64,000 bases of DNA, taken from assembly GCF_002843315.1 (NCBI RefSeq), contig NZ_MVDD01000004.1:248001-312000 (forward strand), written 5' to 3'. A program made the translations under genes and the position numbers. Positions 8,989-18,089 of this stretch are shown here, piece after piece. The notes under the pieces were generated by a model. That model saw nothing but the letters and a program-made list of their open reading frames with translations, had not been told where the DNA came from and searched no databases. The first letter of the stretch is position 1. Each line of letters starts with the position of its first letter. The DNA is from Labilibaculum filiforme (GTDB lineage: Bacteria; Bacteroidota; Bacteroidia; Bacteroidales; Marinifilaceae).

Positions 8989-10491
8989 TTATTTACCCTC
9001 TGGACCAAATTCATATTCATCCTCTGGTATAGGTAATTCGAATATCTCCTTTGAAGGCATTACTGTATTTGACGATGATGCTTCGATAGGTTTAAATAAT
9101 CGTTTGTTGATGAAGAAAATTTCCCCATCCCCAAAAAACTCTTTACGCCTTTCACGCATTAAATAAGTCTCTACATTAACGGCCTCACTCGCCTCCAATT
9201 CAAACATCCCTCTCTTTGTACGAACTGCGTTCAGATACTCAAGAGCCTTCACATTATCAACCCCAATTAATGCTTCACACATTGTGTAGTACACTTCAGA
9301 TAAACGGATAATTGCAATTTCGGGATAGGAATAATCAGAATCTTCATCGTAATTATTTAAGGGCTCGGTGTATTTTACTAATGGATAAGAATTATTACCA
9401 GCCACTTGATCAAACCAATTTACCAAGCGATAATCACTACCGGAACCATCAGGCTGTCTTCCATAAACAAAAGTCACCAACTCATTATAAGCAGTACCAT
9501 TTATTTGTAGCTTCACAACATCCTCTCCAATACCAAGGTTAGGTCCCAATTTTATTTCTGTAAGATCCCAAAGGTCATTTCTTGATAAGGAAAAAATAAT
9601 CTCCGATGAAAACATTTTGTCTTTACCATCAGTAACTTCTTGTCCTGATAAGGCAATTGATGTATTACTTTCTAATTCTTCCAGCAATCTGTTAGCCCAG
9701 TAATACGCTCCATCTTCTTGGCTTTGGTTAAAAGACAATTGCTCAACACGTGACAATAGACCCATAACCCCGTAATAGTTTAAACGAGCAACTCTATTCA
9801 CCAGAATGTTATTATAACTTAACTGTGAGTCATTCAAATCATCTCGTTTACCTCCTGTGGTAATAGGATCCCCTTTCATTAATTCTACCGCCTCTAATAA
9901 ATCTGTTCTGGCAAAATCAAGCACTTGCTTACAGTTTGAAAAAGAGGTTGCCACATTATTAAATTCTGTTCGATATGGAATCGCCTTTTGCTCCAAATCG
10001 GAAACATTTTGAGTAACTGGTCCGAATACACGATAAACCTGCAGGTGACAAAATGCCCTTAATGCTAACACTTCGCCTTTAAATAGTTCAGCATTTTGAA
10101 TTTCTGGCATTTCATCATTAAATGCTTCTAAAATTTTATTGCACTGCCCAATACATTCATAATAGTTAGACCACCATCCATCAATTCGTGTTCTAACTGT
10201 ATTGTCCATGTAGTTAAATTTCGATAATGCATAATCATCATGCTCAATATTTTTTATATCATAATATTGGCCTAATACATCATAGGAAGCATAACTCATA
10301 TCCTGCCCGTACATTTCTGTTTCTGTTAACAGATAATAAACGCCCGCTACGGCAGAGTTCATTCCGTTAGTTGTAGTAATCAAATCATCCGCTTTAACAT
10401 CTCCAAGAGGTGTTACATCTAGCCAATCATTGCAAGCAACCAGCATCGATAGCATGGCTATGAAGCTTATATTTTTTATAATTCGTTTCAT
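8989..10491 (-). CDS. SusD/RagB family nutrient-binding lipoprotein (locus 1)
   Basis: 500 residues with lipobox SMLVAC and the mature start NDWLDVTPLGDVK, classic for SusD-family proteins. The TPR-like N-terminal region (LRAFCHLQVYRVFGPV) and the C-terminal substrate region with ERRKEFFGDGEIFFINKR are both present. SusD forms a lid on the TonB-dependent SusC channel and captures the ligand at the cell surface. It starts 18 bases after susC. The ligand is unknown; no carbohydrate-degrading gene accompanies it. Confidence 0.93.
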   Translation of the reverse strand: MKRIIKNISFIAMLSMLVACNDWLDVTPLGDVKADDLITTTNGMNSAVAGVYYLLTETEMYGQDMSYASYDVLGQYYDIKNIEHDDYALSKFNYMDNTVRTRIDGWWSNYYECIGQCNKILEAFNDEMPEIQNAELFKGEVLALRAFCHLQVYRVFGPVTQNVSDLEQKAIPYRTEFNNVATSFSNCKQVLDFARTDLLEAVELMKGDPITTGGKRDDLNDSQLSYNNILVNRVARLNYYGVMGLLSRVEQLSFNQSQEDGAYYWANRLLEELESNTSIALSGQEVTDGKDKMFSSEIIFSLSRNDLWDLTEIKLGPNLGIGEDVVKLQINGTAYNELVTFVYGRQPDGSGSDYRLVNWFDQVAGNNSYPLVKYTEPLNNYDEDSDYSYPEIAIIRLSEVYYTMCEALIGVDNVKALEYLNAVRTKRGMFELEASEAVNVETYLMRERRKEFFGDGEIFFINKRLFKPIEASSSNTVMPSKEIFELPIPEDEYEFGPEGK

Positions 10492-10509
10492 CTGTCTCTT
10501 TTTTTTTAC

Positions 10510-13500
10510 CTAAAACATAACATTAACTCCAAAGCCAAAACTTCTAGCAAAAGGATAAGATAAACCTCTTTCCACCTCTATATTAGATACTCTAAACAGA
10601 TTATTGGCATAAAAACTTAAACGAAGGGATTGTATGTTGTATTTCTTCAACTTTTCCGAATTAGAAATTTTATACATTAGTGTCATGCTGCGTAAGCGCA
10701 GATAGTTTTCTGTTTGTACAAAACGATCGGTGATATATGTTGTTCCTGCATCACTTATCCCTTTATACATAGACAAATCTCCCACTTCCTTCCAACGATC
10801 GTATAAGGCTCTTTTATCACCATTGTCGTATGGACTCAGGTTCTCAACTTTATCAACTACTGTACTGTTATAAACTTTAGCTCCTAAAGAGTAATCAAAT
10901 ACCATATTCAAATTCCATCTCTTGTAAGCGAAATTAGTATTGATATTACCAAAGACTTCAGGTTCCGTATCGCCTATATACACTTTATCGTTAGCATCCC
11001 AAACAGTAGTTACAGTCTTACCATCCGCTTTTAAATATAATTCTTCACCTGTAGTCGGATTAATACCCAAAGAACGAACCGCCATTAAAGCCGATATTGA
11101 CCTGCCCTCTTTATAAACAGAACCGGGAACAAATTTATTTTCATTGTTCTCATCATTAATGGTTTTTAAAGCTTCCGAAATCTTCAGAACTTTATTTTCG
11201 TTCTTAGCAATTTGAATTCCAAGCCCTACTTCCATTTCTTTTTCGCGGTTACGATAAGGAATTAAGTTTAAGTTCAATTCGTATCCTTTATTTTCGATTT
11301 CGCCTAAGTTTGCTTTGTATTGTCCATTTGGAAAACCTAAAGATGGTGCTACAGTAACATCTGTAAGCATACCTGTCGTATTTTTCTTATAGTAGTTAAT
11401 CGATCCTTGTATCCGATTTTCCTTAAAGCCAAAGTCTAAGCCTAAACTGTGAGTTTTTACATCTTGCCAACTTAAATCAGGATTACCATAAGCCATTAAT
11501 ACAGCAGGTGCCGCATTACTATAAAAACGATCTGTTTGGTATTGATACATGGTTAATGCCTGATGTGCACTAAACTCCTGGTTACCTGTGACACCATAAT
11601 TGTAACGCAACTTTAAATTATTGATTACATCAGATGTAAAAAAGGACTCATTATGCAAATTCCATCCTGCCCCTGCAGCCCAGAATAAAGCGAACTTATT
11701 ATCTGCACCAAACTTTGAAGAACCATCATAACGTAGCGAACCATCAATAAAAAAGCGATTATCGTAAATGTAGTTAGCATTAAGAAAAGTACCCATCGAC
11801 CTTGAAATTGAAGAACTACTAATTGGTTTATTCCCCTCGGGGTATTGCATAGCAAAAGCCACATCTATGTACTGATCGCTAGGAAATCCTTGTACCGTAA
11901 AACCTCGATTATCACTTTCATCAAACATGATCTCACCGCCAACTACAAAAAACAGGGTATGATTGTCAATCTCTTTGTTGTATTGTAAATTGATATTTGA
12001 AGAAAACTCAGAGACTTTACCATCTGAGACAGTCATACTACCTTTTTTTTCAGGTTCAGATATACCATTATATATTGAACTGAAAGGAGAAGTGTAAATT
12101 TCACTTTCATTGTCTTGAAACATCACGTTAGCCTGTGCAACAAACCTAAATGCTTCCGAAATATTCCAATCCAGATTTAAACGTTCATAAAATGTATGGT
12201 AATTCGAAGTATTTCTTGAAGGTAAGCTAGCATCATAAAGCGGGTTCAAAGCTCCACCTTCTAAAATTGGCATTAAATCACCATTTTCATCACGAGTACG
12301 CTCGTATGGATTCAATCTGGTATAATTGGAGAAACTACCATATGGTGAATTCTCTCTATCCTTATACACAAACTGAGCATAGTTTTTAATGGTAATCTTA
12401 TTTGCTATTCTATAAATCAATTTAAAACCAAAATCAATTTGCTCATTACCCGATCCCTTCATTACACCTTGCTGATTAGTATATTTAGCGTCAATTGCAT
12501 AACGTACATCTTCAGAACCACCTTCTACATATAACGAATGTGCTTGAGAAACTGCATTACGCAATGGCTTAGACAACCAATAAGTATCAACACCTTCTCT
12601 AACTCGTTTAAGCTTATCATTATATTGTTTGTCATAATACAATTGGTTCTGTGGGTATTCAGAATCATAAAGACCTGCCATTTTTTCGAATTCTAATTTT
12701 TCGGTGGCGTTCATTAAGTTATAATCGCGTAAATCGGCAAACTCAAAAGTTGGTCTAAAATCGTAAGTCACTCTTAATTTACCTGCCTCAGGTTTGGTTG
12801 TTTCAATCACAACAACACCATTAGCCGCACGCGAACCATATAGAATAGTTGCTGAAGCATCTTTTAGAATATTAATAGAGGCAATTCTATTAGGATCCAT
12901 ATCCATAACATACTCTGCTGTTGACTGAAAACCATCCACAATAAAAACAGGCTGAGTTGATGAATTTAAAAAACTTCCTCTACCACGAATTGTAAAATCT
13001 GGAACTGAATTAGGGTCGGAACCTAATAAATTGCTTTCGTGTATTCTAAAGCTAGGATCTAATGCCGAAATAGTGGTTAAAACATTCCCTGTTGAAACCT
13101 TTACCAAATCTTCTTGACTAAAATTAGTAACAGTACCTGCAAAACCTGCCTTACCTTTATTAAAGTAACCTGTTACAACGACATCATCCAATTCGGAAGT
13201 CTGCTCCATAAGAACAATTTTCAAATCCAATTGATTTTCAATTGTAATTTCCTTAGTTTCCATTCCTACGGAACTAATAACCAAGATATCTCCTGCCCCT
13301 CCATTAATGCTAAATTCTCCATCAATATTGGTTGCTACACCATTGTAAGTTCCTTTTAAATAAACCGAAACCCCAGGCAATGGTGTACCATTTTTATCGG
13401 TAACTTTTCCTTTAATCGATTTTTTCTGTTGTCCTTCTATAGGTGCTGAATTTTCCTCTTCAACACGCTTTTTCTTAATAATAACAACATCCTCATCGAT

Positions 13501-13827
13501 GGAGTATTCAAGGTCTTTTCCTTCTAATACTTCCTCTAAAATTTCTTGAATGCTAGCATTATTTCTAGTAATACTAACCTTATCAAATCCAATTAAATCT
13601 TTCGATTTATAGATGAATACAACATCTGAGTTTTCTTGCAGTTCCCAAAATAGATCCGTTAGTTCCATTTTTTCAACTTGAATACTTAATTTTCCGTTTT
13701 GGGAATATACATTAGCCGAAACCTGTAGTATTCCAATAATCAGAAACATTAGAGTTAATTTCATAATCCTAAATGTTTTTCTTCTGTTCCGCATAAAAAC
13801 ACAGAACCAGTTTGGTTTTTTTTCCAT
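10510..13827 (-). CDS. SusC/RagA TonB-linked outer-membrane transporter with STN domain (locus 1)
   Basis: 1105 residues. After an extended N-terminus and signal peptide (QVSANVYSQ) comes an STN signalling domain (about 46-115), then a carboxypeptidase-regulatory-like beta domain (KGKVTDKNGTPLPGVSVYLKG; about 137-210), the plug (RGRGSFL, DASATILYGSRAANGVVVIE), and a C-terminal beta barrel ending in FGVNVMF. The STN domain contacts a FecR anti-sigma factor, and fecR lies just upstream with the sigma gene. So ligand binding should induce this operon. It forms the import channel with the SusD encoded next. The start at 13827 is the first of several ATGs. Confidence 0.94.
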   Translation of the reverse strand: MEKKPNWFCVFMRNRRKTFRIMKLTLMFLIIGILQVSANVYSQNGKLSIQVEKMELTDLFWELQENSDVVFIYKSKDLIGFDKVSITRNNASIQEILEEVLEGKDLEYSIDEDVVIIKKKRVEEENSAPIEGQQKKSIKGKVTDKNGTPLPGVSVYLKGTYNGVATNIDGEFSINGGAGDILVISSVGMETKEITIENQLDLKIVLMEQTSELDDVVVTGYFNKGKAGFAGTVTNFSQEDLVKVSTGNVLTTISALDPSFRIHESNLLGSDPNSVPDFTIRGRGSFLNSSTQPVFIVDGFQSTAEYVMDMDPNRIASINILKDASATILYGSRAANGVVVIETTKPEAGKLRVTYDFRPTFEFADLRDYNLMNATEKLEFEKMAGLYDSEYPQNQLYYDKQYNDKLKRVREGVDTYWLSKPLRNAVSQAHSLYVEGGSEDVRYAIDAKYTNQQGVMKGSGNEQIDFGFKLIYRIANKITIKNYAQFVYKDRENSPYGSFSNYTRLNPYERTRDENGDLMPILEGGALNPLYDASLPSRNTSNYHTFYERLNLDWNISEAFRFVAQANVMFQDNESEIYTSPFSSIYNGISEPEKKGSMTVSDGKVSEFSSNINLQYNKEIDNHTLFFVVGGEIMFDESDNRGFTVQGFPSDQYIDVAFAMQYPEGNKPISSSSISRSMGTFLNANYIYDNRFFIDGSLRYDGSSKFGADNKFALFWAAGAGWNLHNESFFTSDVINNLKLRYNYGVTGNQEFSAHQALTMYQYQTDRFYSNAAPAVLMAYGNPDLSWQDVKTHSLGLDFGFKENRIQGSINYYKKNTTGMLTDVTVAPSLGFPNGQYKANLGEIENKGYELNLNLIPYRNREKEMEVGLGIQIAKNENKVLKISEALKTINDENNENKFVPGSVYKEGRSISALMAVRSLGINPTTGEELYLKADGKTVTTVWDANDKVYIGDTEPEVFGNINTNFAYKRWNLNMVFDYSLGAKVYNSTVVDKVENLSPYDNGDKRALYDRWKEVGDLSMYKGISDAGTTYITDRFVQTENYLRLRSMTLMYKISNSEKLKKYNIQSLRLSFYANNLFRVSNIEVERGLSYPFARSFGFGVNVMF

Positions 13828-13840
13828 AGATTTGTAATGG

Positions 13841-13912
13841 TTAGATAATCGTGAAAACTTATATTTAGCTACCGGGAGAATGATATTGCACTATCATTTT
13901 CCCATTTTTTTT
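13841..13912 (+). ncRNA. Predicted antisense small RNA opposite the susC 5' end (locus 1)
   Basis: On the plus strand a -7 box TAGATTTG at 13827-13834 overlaps the susC start codon. About 40 bases on, GGGAGAATGATA (13874-13885) pairs with TATCATTTTCCC (13892-13903) around a six-base loop and is followed by a T-run at 13905-13912. The same layout occurs in loci 2 and 3. It matches the cis-encoded antisense RNAs (DonS type) reported between anti-sigma and susC genes in Bacteroides. The start is inferred from the box position; I saw no good -33 element here. Confidence 0.45.
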
Positions 13913-15071
13913 ACCTCTCTACAACAACAGCCTTCTTGCTTAAAGTAAAACGAAGGGCTCCTGTTTTTTCCATTTTCTTTAATAATGCGTCTATATCTTC
14001 GTAACGGTTTACTCTCATCGAGAACAACTCTTTCTTAATATCCTGATTTGGATAGAAAACCTCAATATCGTACCAACGACTTAAGCAGGACATGATATTC
14101 TCCAATGGTTCATCTCTAAAAATAAATTTACCATCCTTCCAAGCAGTATAAATCGAGGCATCCACCTGTTTTGCTTCATATTTACCCGTTAGATTATCCA
14201 GTACGATTTGCTGATTAGGTATCATATTTGCCCTCTTCTCTCCCATGGTCAATTGCACTTTTCCTTCGCTTAAAGTTGTGTAGGTATAATCTTCATCAGC
14301 ATAGGCCTTCACATTAAAGTGTGTTCCTAAAACCCGAACATCCATATTCGTTGTTCTAACAATAAATGGTCGAAGACTATCTTTTTCTACTTCAAAATAA
14401 GCCTCCCCTTGCAACTCAATAATTCTTTTATTAGCACTAAATTGAGAATAAAAACCGATTGAAGATGCTGAATTTACCCATGCTTTTGTTCCATCGGGTA
14501 ATACCACGTAATACTCTCCATTTCTAGGAACATTAATTTTATGATATTCGTTTCTACTTAATTCTGAATCGTATAACGAATAGGTGATTTTACCAGAATT
14601 AACCATTGCTTTTGTTTTACTAAACTGCAAGACAGTATCCTTTTGAGCTAAAGCAATTCTTTCGTCACCATTTACCTCGAGGTAAGCCAAAGAGGTTCCT
14701 GGCTGAATCAATTCTGGTTTCGTTGTTATTAAATCGTTAAAAATGAAATAAGCGCCTCCTGCTAAAATAAAAATCACGAAAACTGCTGCGATAGATTGCC
14801 AAAATTGCATTGTTCTGTAAACTGGAGTATTCCTTCTTCCTTTAATTTGCGCCTCTACTCTTTTCCAATTCTCTTCTTGGTTATAAACCTTTATTGATTT
14901 TTCACGCCATGCTTTATAACTACCATCGTTTAATGCGCTTAAAGCTTCTTTTTCTAATGCACTCATCCCTGAATCGTCCTGTTTAGAATTCAGGATAGAC
15001 TTAGCGTAGGCATCCGCTTTTTTAATTTTATTCTCTATTTTTTTTACCATTTGTAATTGCATTTGCACCAT
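13911..15071 (-). CDS. FecR-family anti-sigma factor (locus 1)
   Basis: 386 residues: a cytoplasmic sigma-binding part (about 1-85), one membrane segment (about 90-110, SIAAVFVIFILAGG), a periplasmic FecR domain (VLPDGTKAWVNSASSIGFYS, then ELQGEAYFEVEKD) and a C-terminal DUF4974 domain. It holds the neighbouring sigma factor until the STN domain of SusC signals ligand binding. It lies between the sigma gene and susC. The first possible start is used; an ATG eight codons later is also reasonable. Confidence 0.92.
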   Translation of the reverse strand: MVQMQLQMVKKIENKIKKADAYAKSILNSKQDDSGMSALEKEALSALNDGSYKAWREKSIKVYNQEENWKRVEAQIKGRRNTPVYRTMQFWQSIAAVFVIFILAGGAYFIFNDLITTKPELIQPGTSLAYLEVNGDERIALAQKDTVLQFSKTKAMVNSGKITYSLYDSELSRNEYHKINVPRNGEYYVVLPDGTKAWVNSASSIGFYSQFSANKRIIELQGEAYFEVEKDSLRPFIVRTTNMDVRVLGTHFNVKAYADEDYTYTTLSEGKVQLTMGEKRANMIPNQQIVLDNLTGKYEAKQVDASIYTAWKDGKFIFRDEPLENIMSCLSRWYDIEVFYPNQDIKKELFSMRVNRYEDIDALLKKMEKTGALRFTLSKKAVVVER

Positions 15072-15235
15072 TAACTGATACAGTTCCCCTTAAATTAGAA
15101 CAGTAAATATTAACTGCTCTTATCTATACAACTACCAAAGAGTAAAAGTGGGCGTATGAAAAAGTGATTTTTTTTATCTTTTTTTTGAAAAGGCTATAAA
15201 ATGGGGGACTTCGAAGAGTATTTTTTGAAATAAAT

Positions 15236-15790
15236 TTAGAATAACTCAGTAAGTAAAATCAAAACAAATACATTTTCTTTTAGTTGAGCTCTTAACTTAG
15301 AATATCCAGCTTTTTGTAGCGTTTTTACTGTATTTACGCTTATCTCTAGGTTTTCGGCTATCTCTTTATTGGAATAACCACCAATTTTAAAATTGATTAC
15401 CAATTGAGTTCTTTCGGGCAGATTGGCAATTGCATCTCTTAAAAGCTTATAAGCTTCTTCCTTTAGAATGTATTCGTTAAAATCCTCTTCTTCGAGTTCA
15501 ATGGGAGTACTTTCTATTGAAACCGTTTTTTTTAATCGAATATGAGTAATAATTTTATTGCGAACAACAGTGTACAAATAGCCTTTAATGCGGAAAATAT
15601 TATCTAAGCTGTTTCGTTTATCCCAAAGAGCTATGAATGCTTCCTGAACTGCATCATCTACAACATCTTCTTCTGGAATAATTTTAGCTCCATAAAGACA
15701 CAATGAATGATACATATCCTGATGAATTTTATTAAATACCTTCAAATCACCATTCATAAACTTTTTAACGTGCTCTTCGGATAATTTCAT
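15236..15790 (-). CDS. ECF sigma factor (locus 1)
   Basis: 184 residues with sigma region 2 (DDAVQEAFIALWDKR) and region 4 (LPERTQLVINFKIGGYSNKEIAENLEISVNTVKT), as in Bacteroidota FecI-like ECF factors. The C-terminus is hydrophobic (VFVLILLTELF), as it is in the other two sigma factors of this window. It heads locus 1, 164 bases before fecR, and should drive the susC operon. A GGGTGTA motif at 15851-15857, about 60 bases upstream of its start, resembles motifs before several other genes in the window. Confidence 0.93.
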   Translation of the reverse strand: MKLSEEHVKKFMNGDLKVFNKIHQDMYHSLCLYGAKIIPEEDVVDDAVQEAFIALWDKRNSLDNIFRIKGYLYTVVRNKIITHIRLKKTVSIESTPIELEEEDFNEYILKEEAYKLLRDAIANLPERTQLVINFKIGGYSNKEIAENLEISVNTVKTLQKAGYSKLRAQLKENVFVLILLTELF

Positions 15791-16054
15791 ATTTTGTGGT
15801 TAGCAAATGAATCCCCTTCTAAATTAGTATAACTACTTCATATCTATAATGGGTGTATAGAGTTTACTGTTTTATTTAAACTTTCCTTAGTCTTCAGCTT
15901 TTACAGCTATAGTATTGCCAATATATTAATTTTTTTGCAAGTAGGTCGACTACAAATAAATGAAAACAAAAAAAACTAATACTCCTTGTTCCTTTGCAAT
16001 TCGCTTTTTACTCTAATTAGGAAAAATATGCTTTAACAAATATGTCTATAAAGT

Positions 16055-16132
16055 AATTAATAATTATCAAACAAACTGTATGGCAGTTAATTATAAAGAA
16101 TAAAAAAGGACAATACATTACTCGTAGAACTT
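16055..16132 (+). repeat. Dispersed intergenic repeat, copy A
   Basis: This 78-base stretch, from AATTAATAATTATC to CTCGTAGAACTT, is highly similar to 20290-20385 and to the reverse complement of 17941-18035. The shared core includes AGTTAATTATAA and GACAATACATTACTCGTAGA. It is shorter at its left end than the other two copies. Confidence 0.85.
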
Positions 16133-16191
16133 ATATACAGCACCAACTAAGTAAATTTTACATTGAAAATTCATTACGTATTGTCAAAAAA

Positions 16192-16222
16192 AAGAGCAGT
16201 TACCCAATATGTAACCACTCTT
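16192..16222 (-). terminator. Terminator of the DUF4369 gene
   Basis: AAGAGCAGTTAC pairs, with two mismatches, with GTAACCACTCTT around a seven-base loop. On the minus strand a run of T follows. It lies 38 bases past the stop at 16261. Confidence 0.6.
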
Positions 16223-16260
16223 TTAACTGCTAACTCTTTTACTCTAATCTTCTATGATAA

Positions 16261-16950
16261 TTAATCACCCATCTGCCAAAATAAAGCTGTATCGCTAAAC
16301 CTCTTTCTAAATATTTTTATCATTTCGGCTTTATGTCTAGTGTTGAATGCTTGATACTCCTTCTGAATTACTGCCATCATCACATAAGAGGTAGGATTCG
16401 CACGTACCGTTTTCAGAATTGCCATTCTACGTCGCGATTGGGCTTTTTTTATGTCCTTGTTGTAATCAAACATTCTAAACTCATCTTCTTGAGTCAATTT
16501 TCCTCCCCTTTCCACTATAATATTTTTCTGTTTCACCCATTCTAGTTTCGCTTGTATTGGCTCAATATAAATCGAATCTAATCGATTGCAATAGGCATAA
16601 TACTCCGATGCTAAATCATCTGTATTTACATGTATTTGCTTTAGATCATCAAGCTTTCCAACAACATCAAAACTGCCATAATTACCAATGTAGATATCAA
16701 ATTCACAAGAATCATTTACCCAGGCGGTAAATCGAACCGGTGGTTTAATTGCCTCTGAACTAAACTCAAATTCAGAATTCTCAACTAGTAAAGTATCGAT
16801 ACATTTCTCATCGAACTCTTTATTGGTTTTCAATTTAATAAGTAACGAACCATCTGCTAAGCCCTCTATTTCCCCCTTAATTTTCAACTTTTCCTGATTG
16901 CAAGAGAAAAAAAACAAACTTGCAAACAACAAATACCCTATTCTTTTCAT
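16261..16950 (-). CDS. DUF4369-domain lipoprotein without a thioredoxin domain
   Basis: 229 residues; the lipobox is LFFFSC. The N-terminal domain (KIKGEIEGLADGSLLIK, then FEFSSEAIKPPVRF) matches the DUF4369 domain at the front of TlpA-like proteins in loci 2 and 3, and the following helices also match those proteins. It stops, at FWQMGD, about where those proteins would begin the linker to their thioredoxin domain. A terminator follows closely and I saw no thioredoxin remnant downstream, so this is either a natural short form or an old deletion. It lies between locus 1 and a DsbD-N-like gene. Confidence 0.8.
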   Translation of the reverse strand: MKRIGYLLFASLFFFSCNQEKLKIKGEIEGLADGSLLIKLKTNKEFDEKCIDTLLVENSEFEFSSEAIKPPVRFTAWVNDSCEFDIYIGNYGSFDVVGKLDDLKQIHVNTDDLASEYYAYCNRLDSIYIEPIQAKLEWVKQKNIIVERGGKLTQEDEFRMFDYNKDIKKAQSRRRMAILKTVRANPTSYVMMAVIQKEYQAFNTRHKAEMIKIFRKRFSDTALFWQMGD

Positions 16951-17041
16951 GATATCTTAATTTTAGTAGATTTTGGTTTGACTACAATTAGATTCAATTC
17001 GAATCCTTTTTCTACTAATTATGACGTGTAAATTCTATAAC

Positions 17042-17048
17042 GGGTGAA
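17042..17048 (-). promoter_or_regulatory. Shared TTCACCC motif upstream of the DUF4369 gene
   Basis: TTCACCC on the minus strand, followed by GTTATAG, lies 92 bases before the start at 16950. Similar motifs precede the genes starting at 15790 (TACACCC), 17650, 28945 and 38095 at 43-92 bases. It could be part of an ECF-sigma promoter or a binding site. Confidence 0.35.
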
Positions 17049-17071
17049 TGGGAAGTCGTTTTTTTATAAAA

Positions 17072-17094
17072 AAAAGCCACCTTTGGTGGCTTTT
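17072..17094 (-). terminator. Terminator of the DsbD-N-like gene
   Basis: AAAAGCCACC and GGTGGCTTTT form a perfect ten-base-pair stem with a three-base loop. On the minus strand it is followed by a long T-run. It lies about 80 bases past the stop at 17177. Confidence 0.85.
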
Positions 17095-17176
17095 CAATTC
17101 AGAAATTTAATAGAGATATAAAATCGTTAAATTCCTTTCGTAAATGGTGTGATTGTTATTTTTTGATTGTGTTTTT

Positions 17177-17650
17177 TTAGTTCGCAGGATAAGTTATGTC
17201 GAACTCATCGTCGCCCATTACACATTGTCCGCTAACATCGGAACAGGACTGAAAATCGAAGGTTCCTTCCAATTTCAATGGTAAACTTTTCACCTTAATT
17301 TGCTGACGCATTTCGGCTGTATTCTCGAAATAACTTACCTCGCCATCCCATATTTTATCGAAATGCTTTTTAGCATTTATTGGTTTCACTTCGCCAATGC
17401 GCTCATAACTTGCATCCTCTTCAAAATCGAACTCAATTAAAATTGGACCTAAATCGGGATCAAAATCATTAGAGTATAAATGCCAGGTTTTATCAATTGT
17501 TGCTTTAAAAACAATATCAATAACATCACCTGCTTTAATCTCTTTTTTCGACAGTTCTACTTTCCATTTGGCTGGAGTTAAAATTTGTCCGAATGATGTT
17601 CCACTAATCATCATTACTAATACTACTAAACCGATAATTTTTTTAGTCAT
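17177..17650 (-). CDS. DsbD N-terminal-domain protein, exported
   Basis: 157 residues with signal peptide ending SGTSFGQ. This copy looks more like the canonical DsbD alpha domain than those in loci 1 and 3: an AGDVIDIVFKATIDKTWHLY segment and a C-terminal Cys pair C136/C143 (SCSDVSGQCV). Again no membrane domain is attached. It is monocistronic, with its own terminator. A TTCACCC motif lies 77 bases upstream of its start, as for other genes of the putative regulon. Confidence 0.8.
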   Translation of the reverse strand: MTKKIIGLVVLVMMISGTSFGQILTPAKWKVELSKKEIKAGDVIDIVFKATIDKTWHLYSNDFDPDLGPILIEFDFEEDASYERIGEVKPINAKKHFDKIWDGEVSYFENTAEMRQQIKVKSLPLKLEGTFDFQSCSDVSGQCVMGDDEFDITYPAN

Positions 17651-17848
17651 AATTTGTATTCTTATTTGCTGTTTCTACTCTAATAGTATGCCTCAATTAT
17701 ACTAAAGACAAGAATAAAGGCATATAGGGTGAAGCAAAATTCAAAAATATTTGTTAACAATTGTTAATCTACAGCCCATCTCATTTCTGCTGGCCATAAA
17801 GTATAGTATCTCGTCATTCTCTACCAGACATATGCTGTTGAAATAAAA

Positions 17849-17876
17849 AAGCATAGCCTTTGTGAGGGCTATGCTT
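17849..17876 (-). terminator. Terminator of the corrinoid activation operon
   Basis: GCATAGCC at 17851-17858 pairs with GGCTATGC at 17867-17874, extended by A/T pairs, and is followed by six T on the minus strand. It lies about 215 bases past the stop of the gene ending at 18090. Confidence 0.75.
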
Positions 17877-17940
17877 GCAAATAGTAGTTAAACTCTTGAA
17901 CAAAGATTGTTTTAAACCTTTCAAAGTTTATCTGAAAACT

Positions 17941-18035
17941 AAGTTCTACGAGTAACGTATTGTCGTATTTTATTTCTTATAATTAACTATAATACAGTCT
18001 GTTTGATAATTATTAATTGCTCATTATTAATTTCT
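17941..18035 (-). repeat. Dispersed intergenic repeat, copy B (inverted)
   Basis: Its reverse complement matches copies A and C nearly throughout: an AATTAATAATTATCAAAC segment, AGTTAATTATAA, and GACAATACGTTACTCGTAGA. It lies directly after a transcription unit, as do the others in neighbouring gaps. Confidence 0.88.
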
Positions 18036-18089
18036 AATTACTTAAATCACTTCGTGAAAATAATAAGAGTGAAGAACTCTTAAACAAAT

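Larger units (their letters stand above)
15791..16260. other. Intergenic region with a dispersed repeat and a terminator
   Basis: No gene is seen. The region holds the likely promoter of the sigma gene (15791-15900), copy A of a dispersed repeat (16055-16132) and a terminator-like hairpin (16192-16222) for the gene at 16261. Confidence 0.6.
17651..18089. other. Intergenic region with terminator and dispersed repeat
   Basis: No gene is seen. It contains the upstream region of the DsbD-N-like gene, a segment at about 17700-17750 resembling 27535-27585 (GGGTGAAGC with flanking similarity), a terminator at 17849-17876 and repeat copy B. Confidence 0.6.

Noticed and set aside
10510-13827. Several open frames on the plus strand within susC, susD and TlpA genes
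   Set aside because: They are shadows of long genes, with low-complexity or residue use unlike real proteins and no supporting motifs.
16261-16950. Frameshifted TlpA gene
   Set aside because: No thioredoxin-like sequence is seen in any frame downstream, and a terminator follows directly, so a simple frameshift does not explain the short form.
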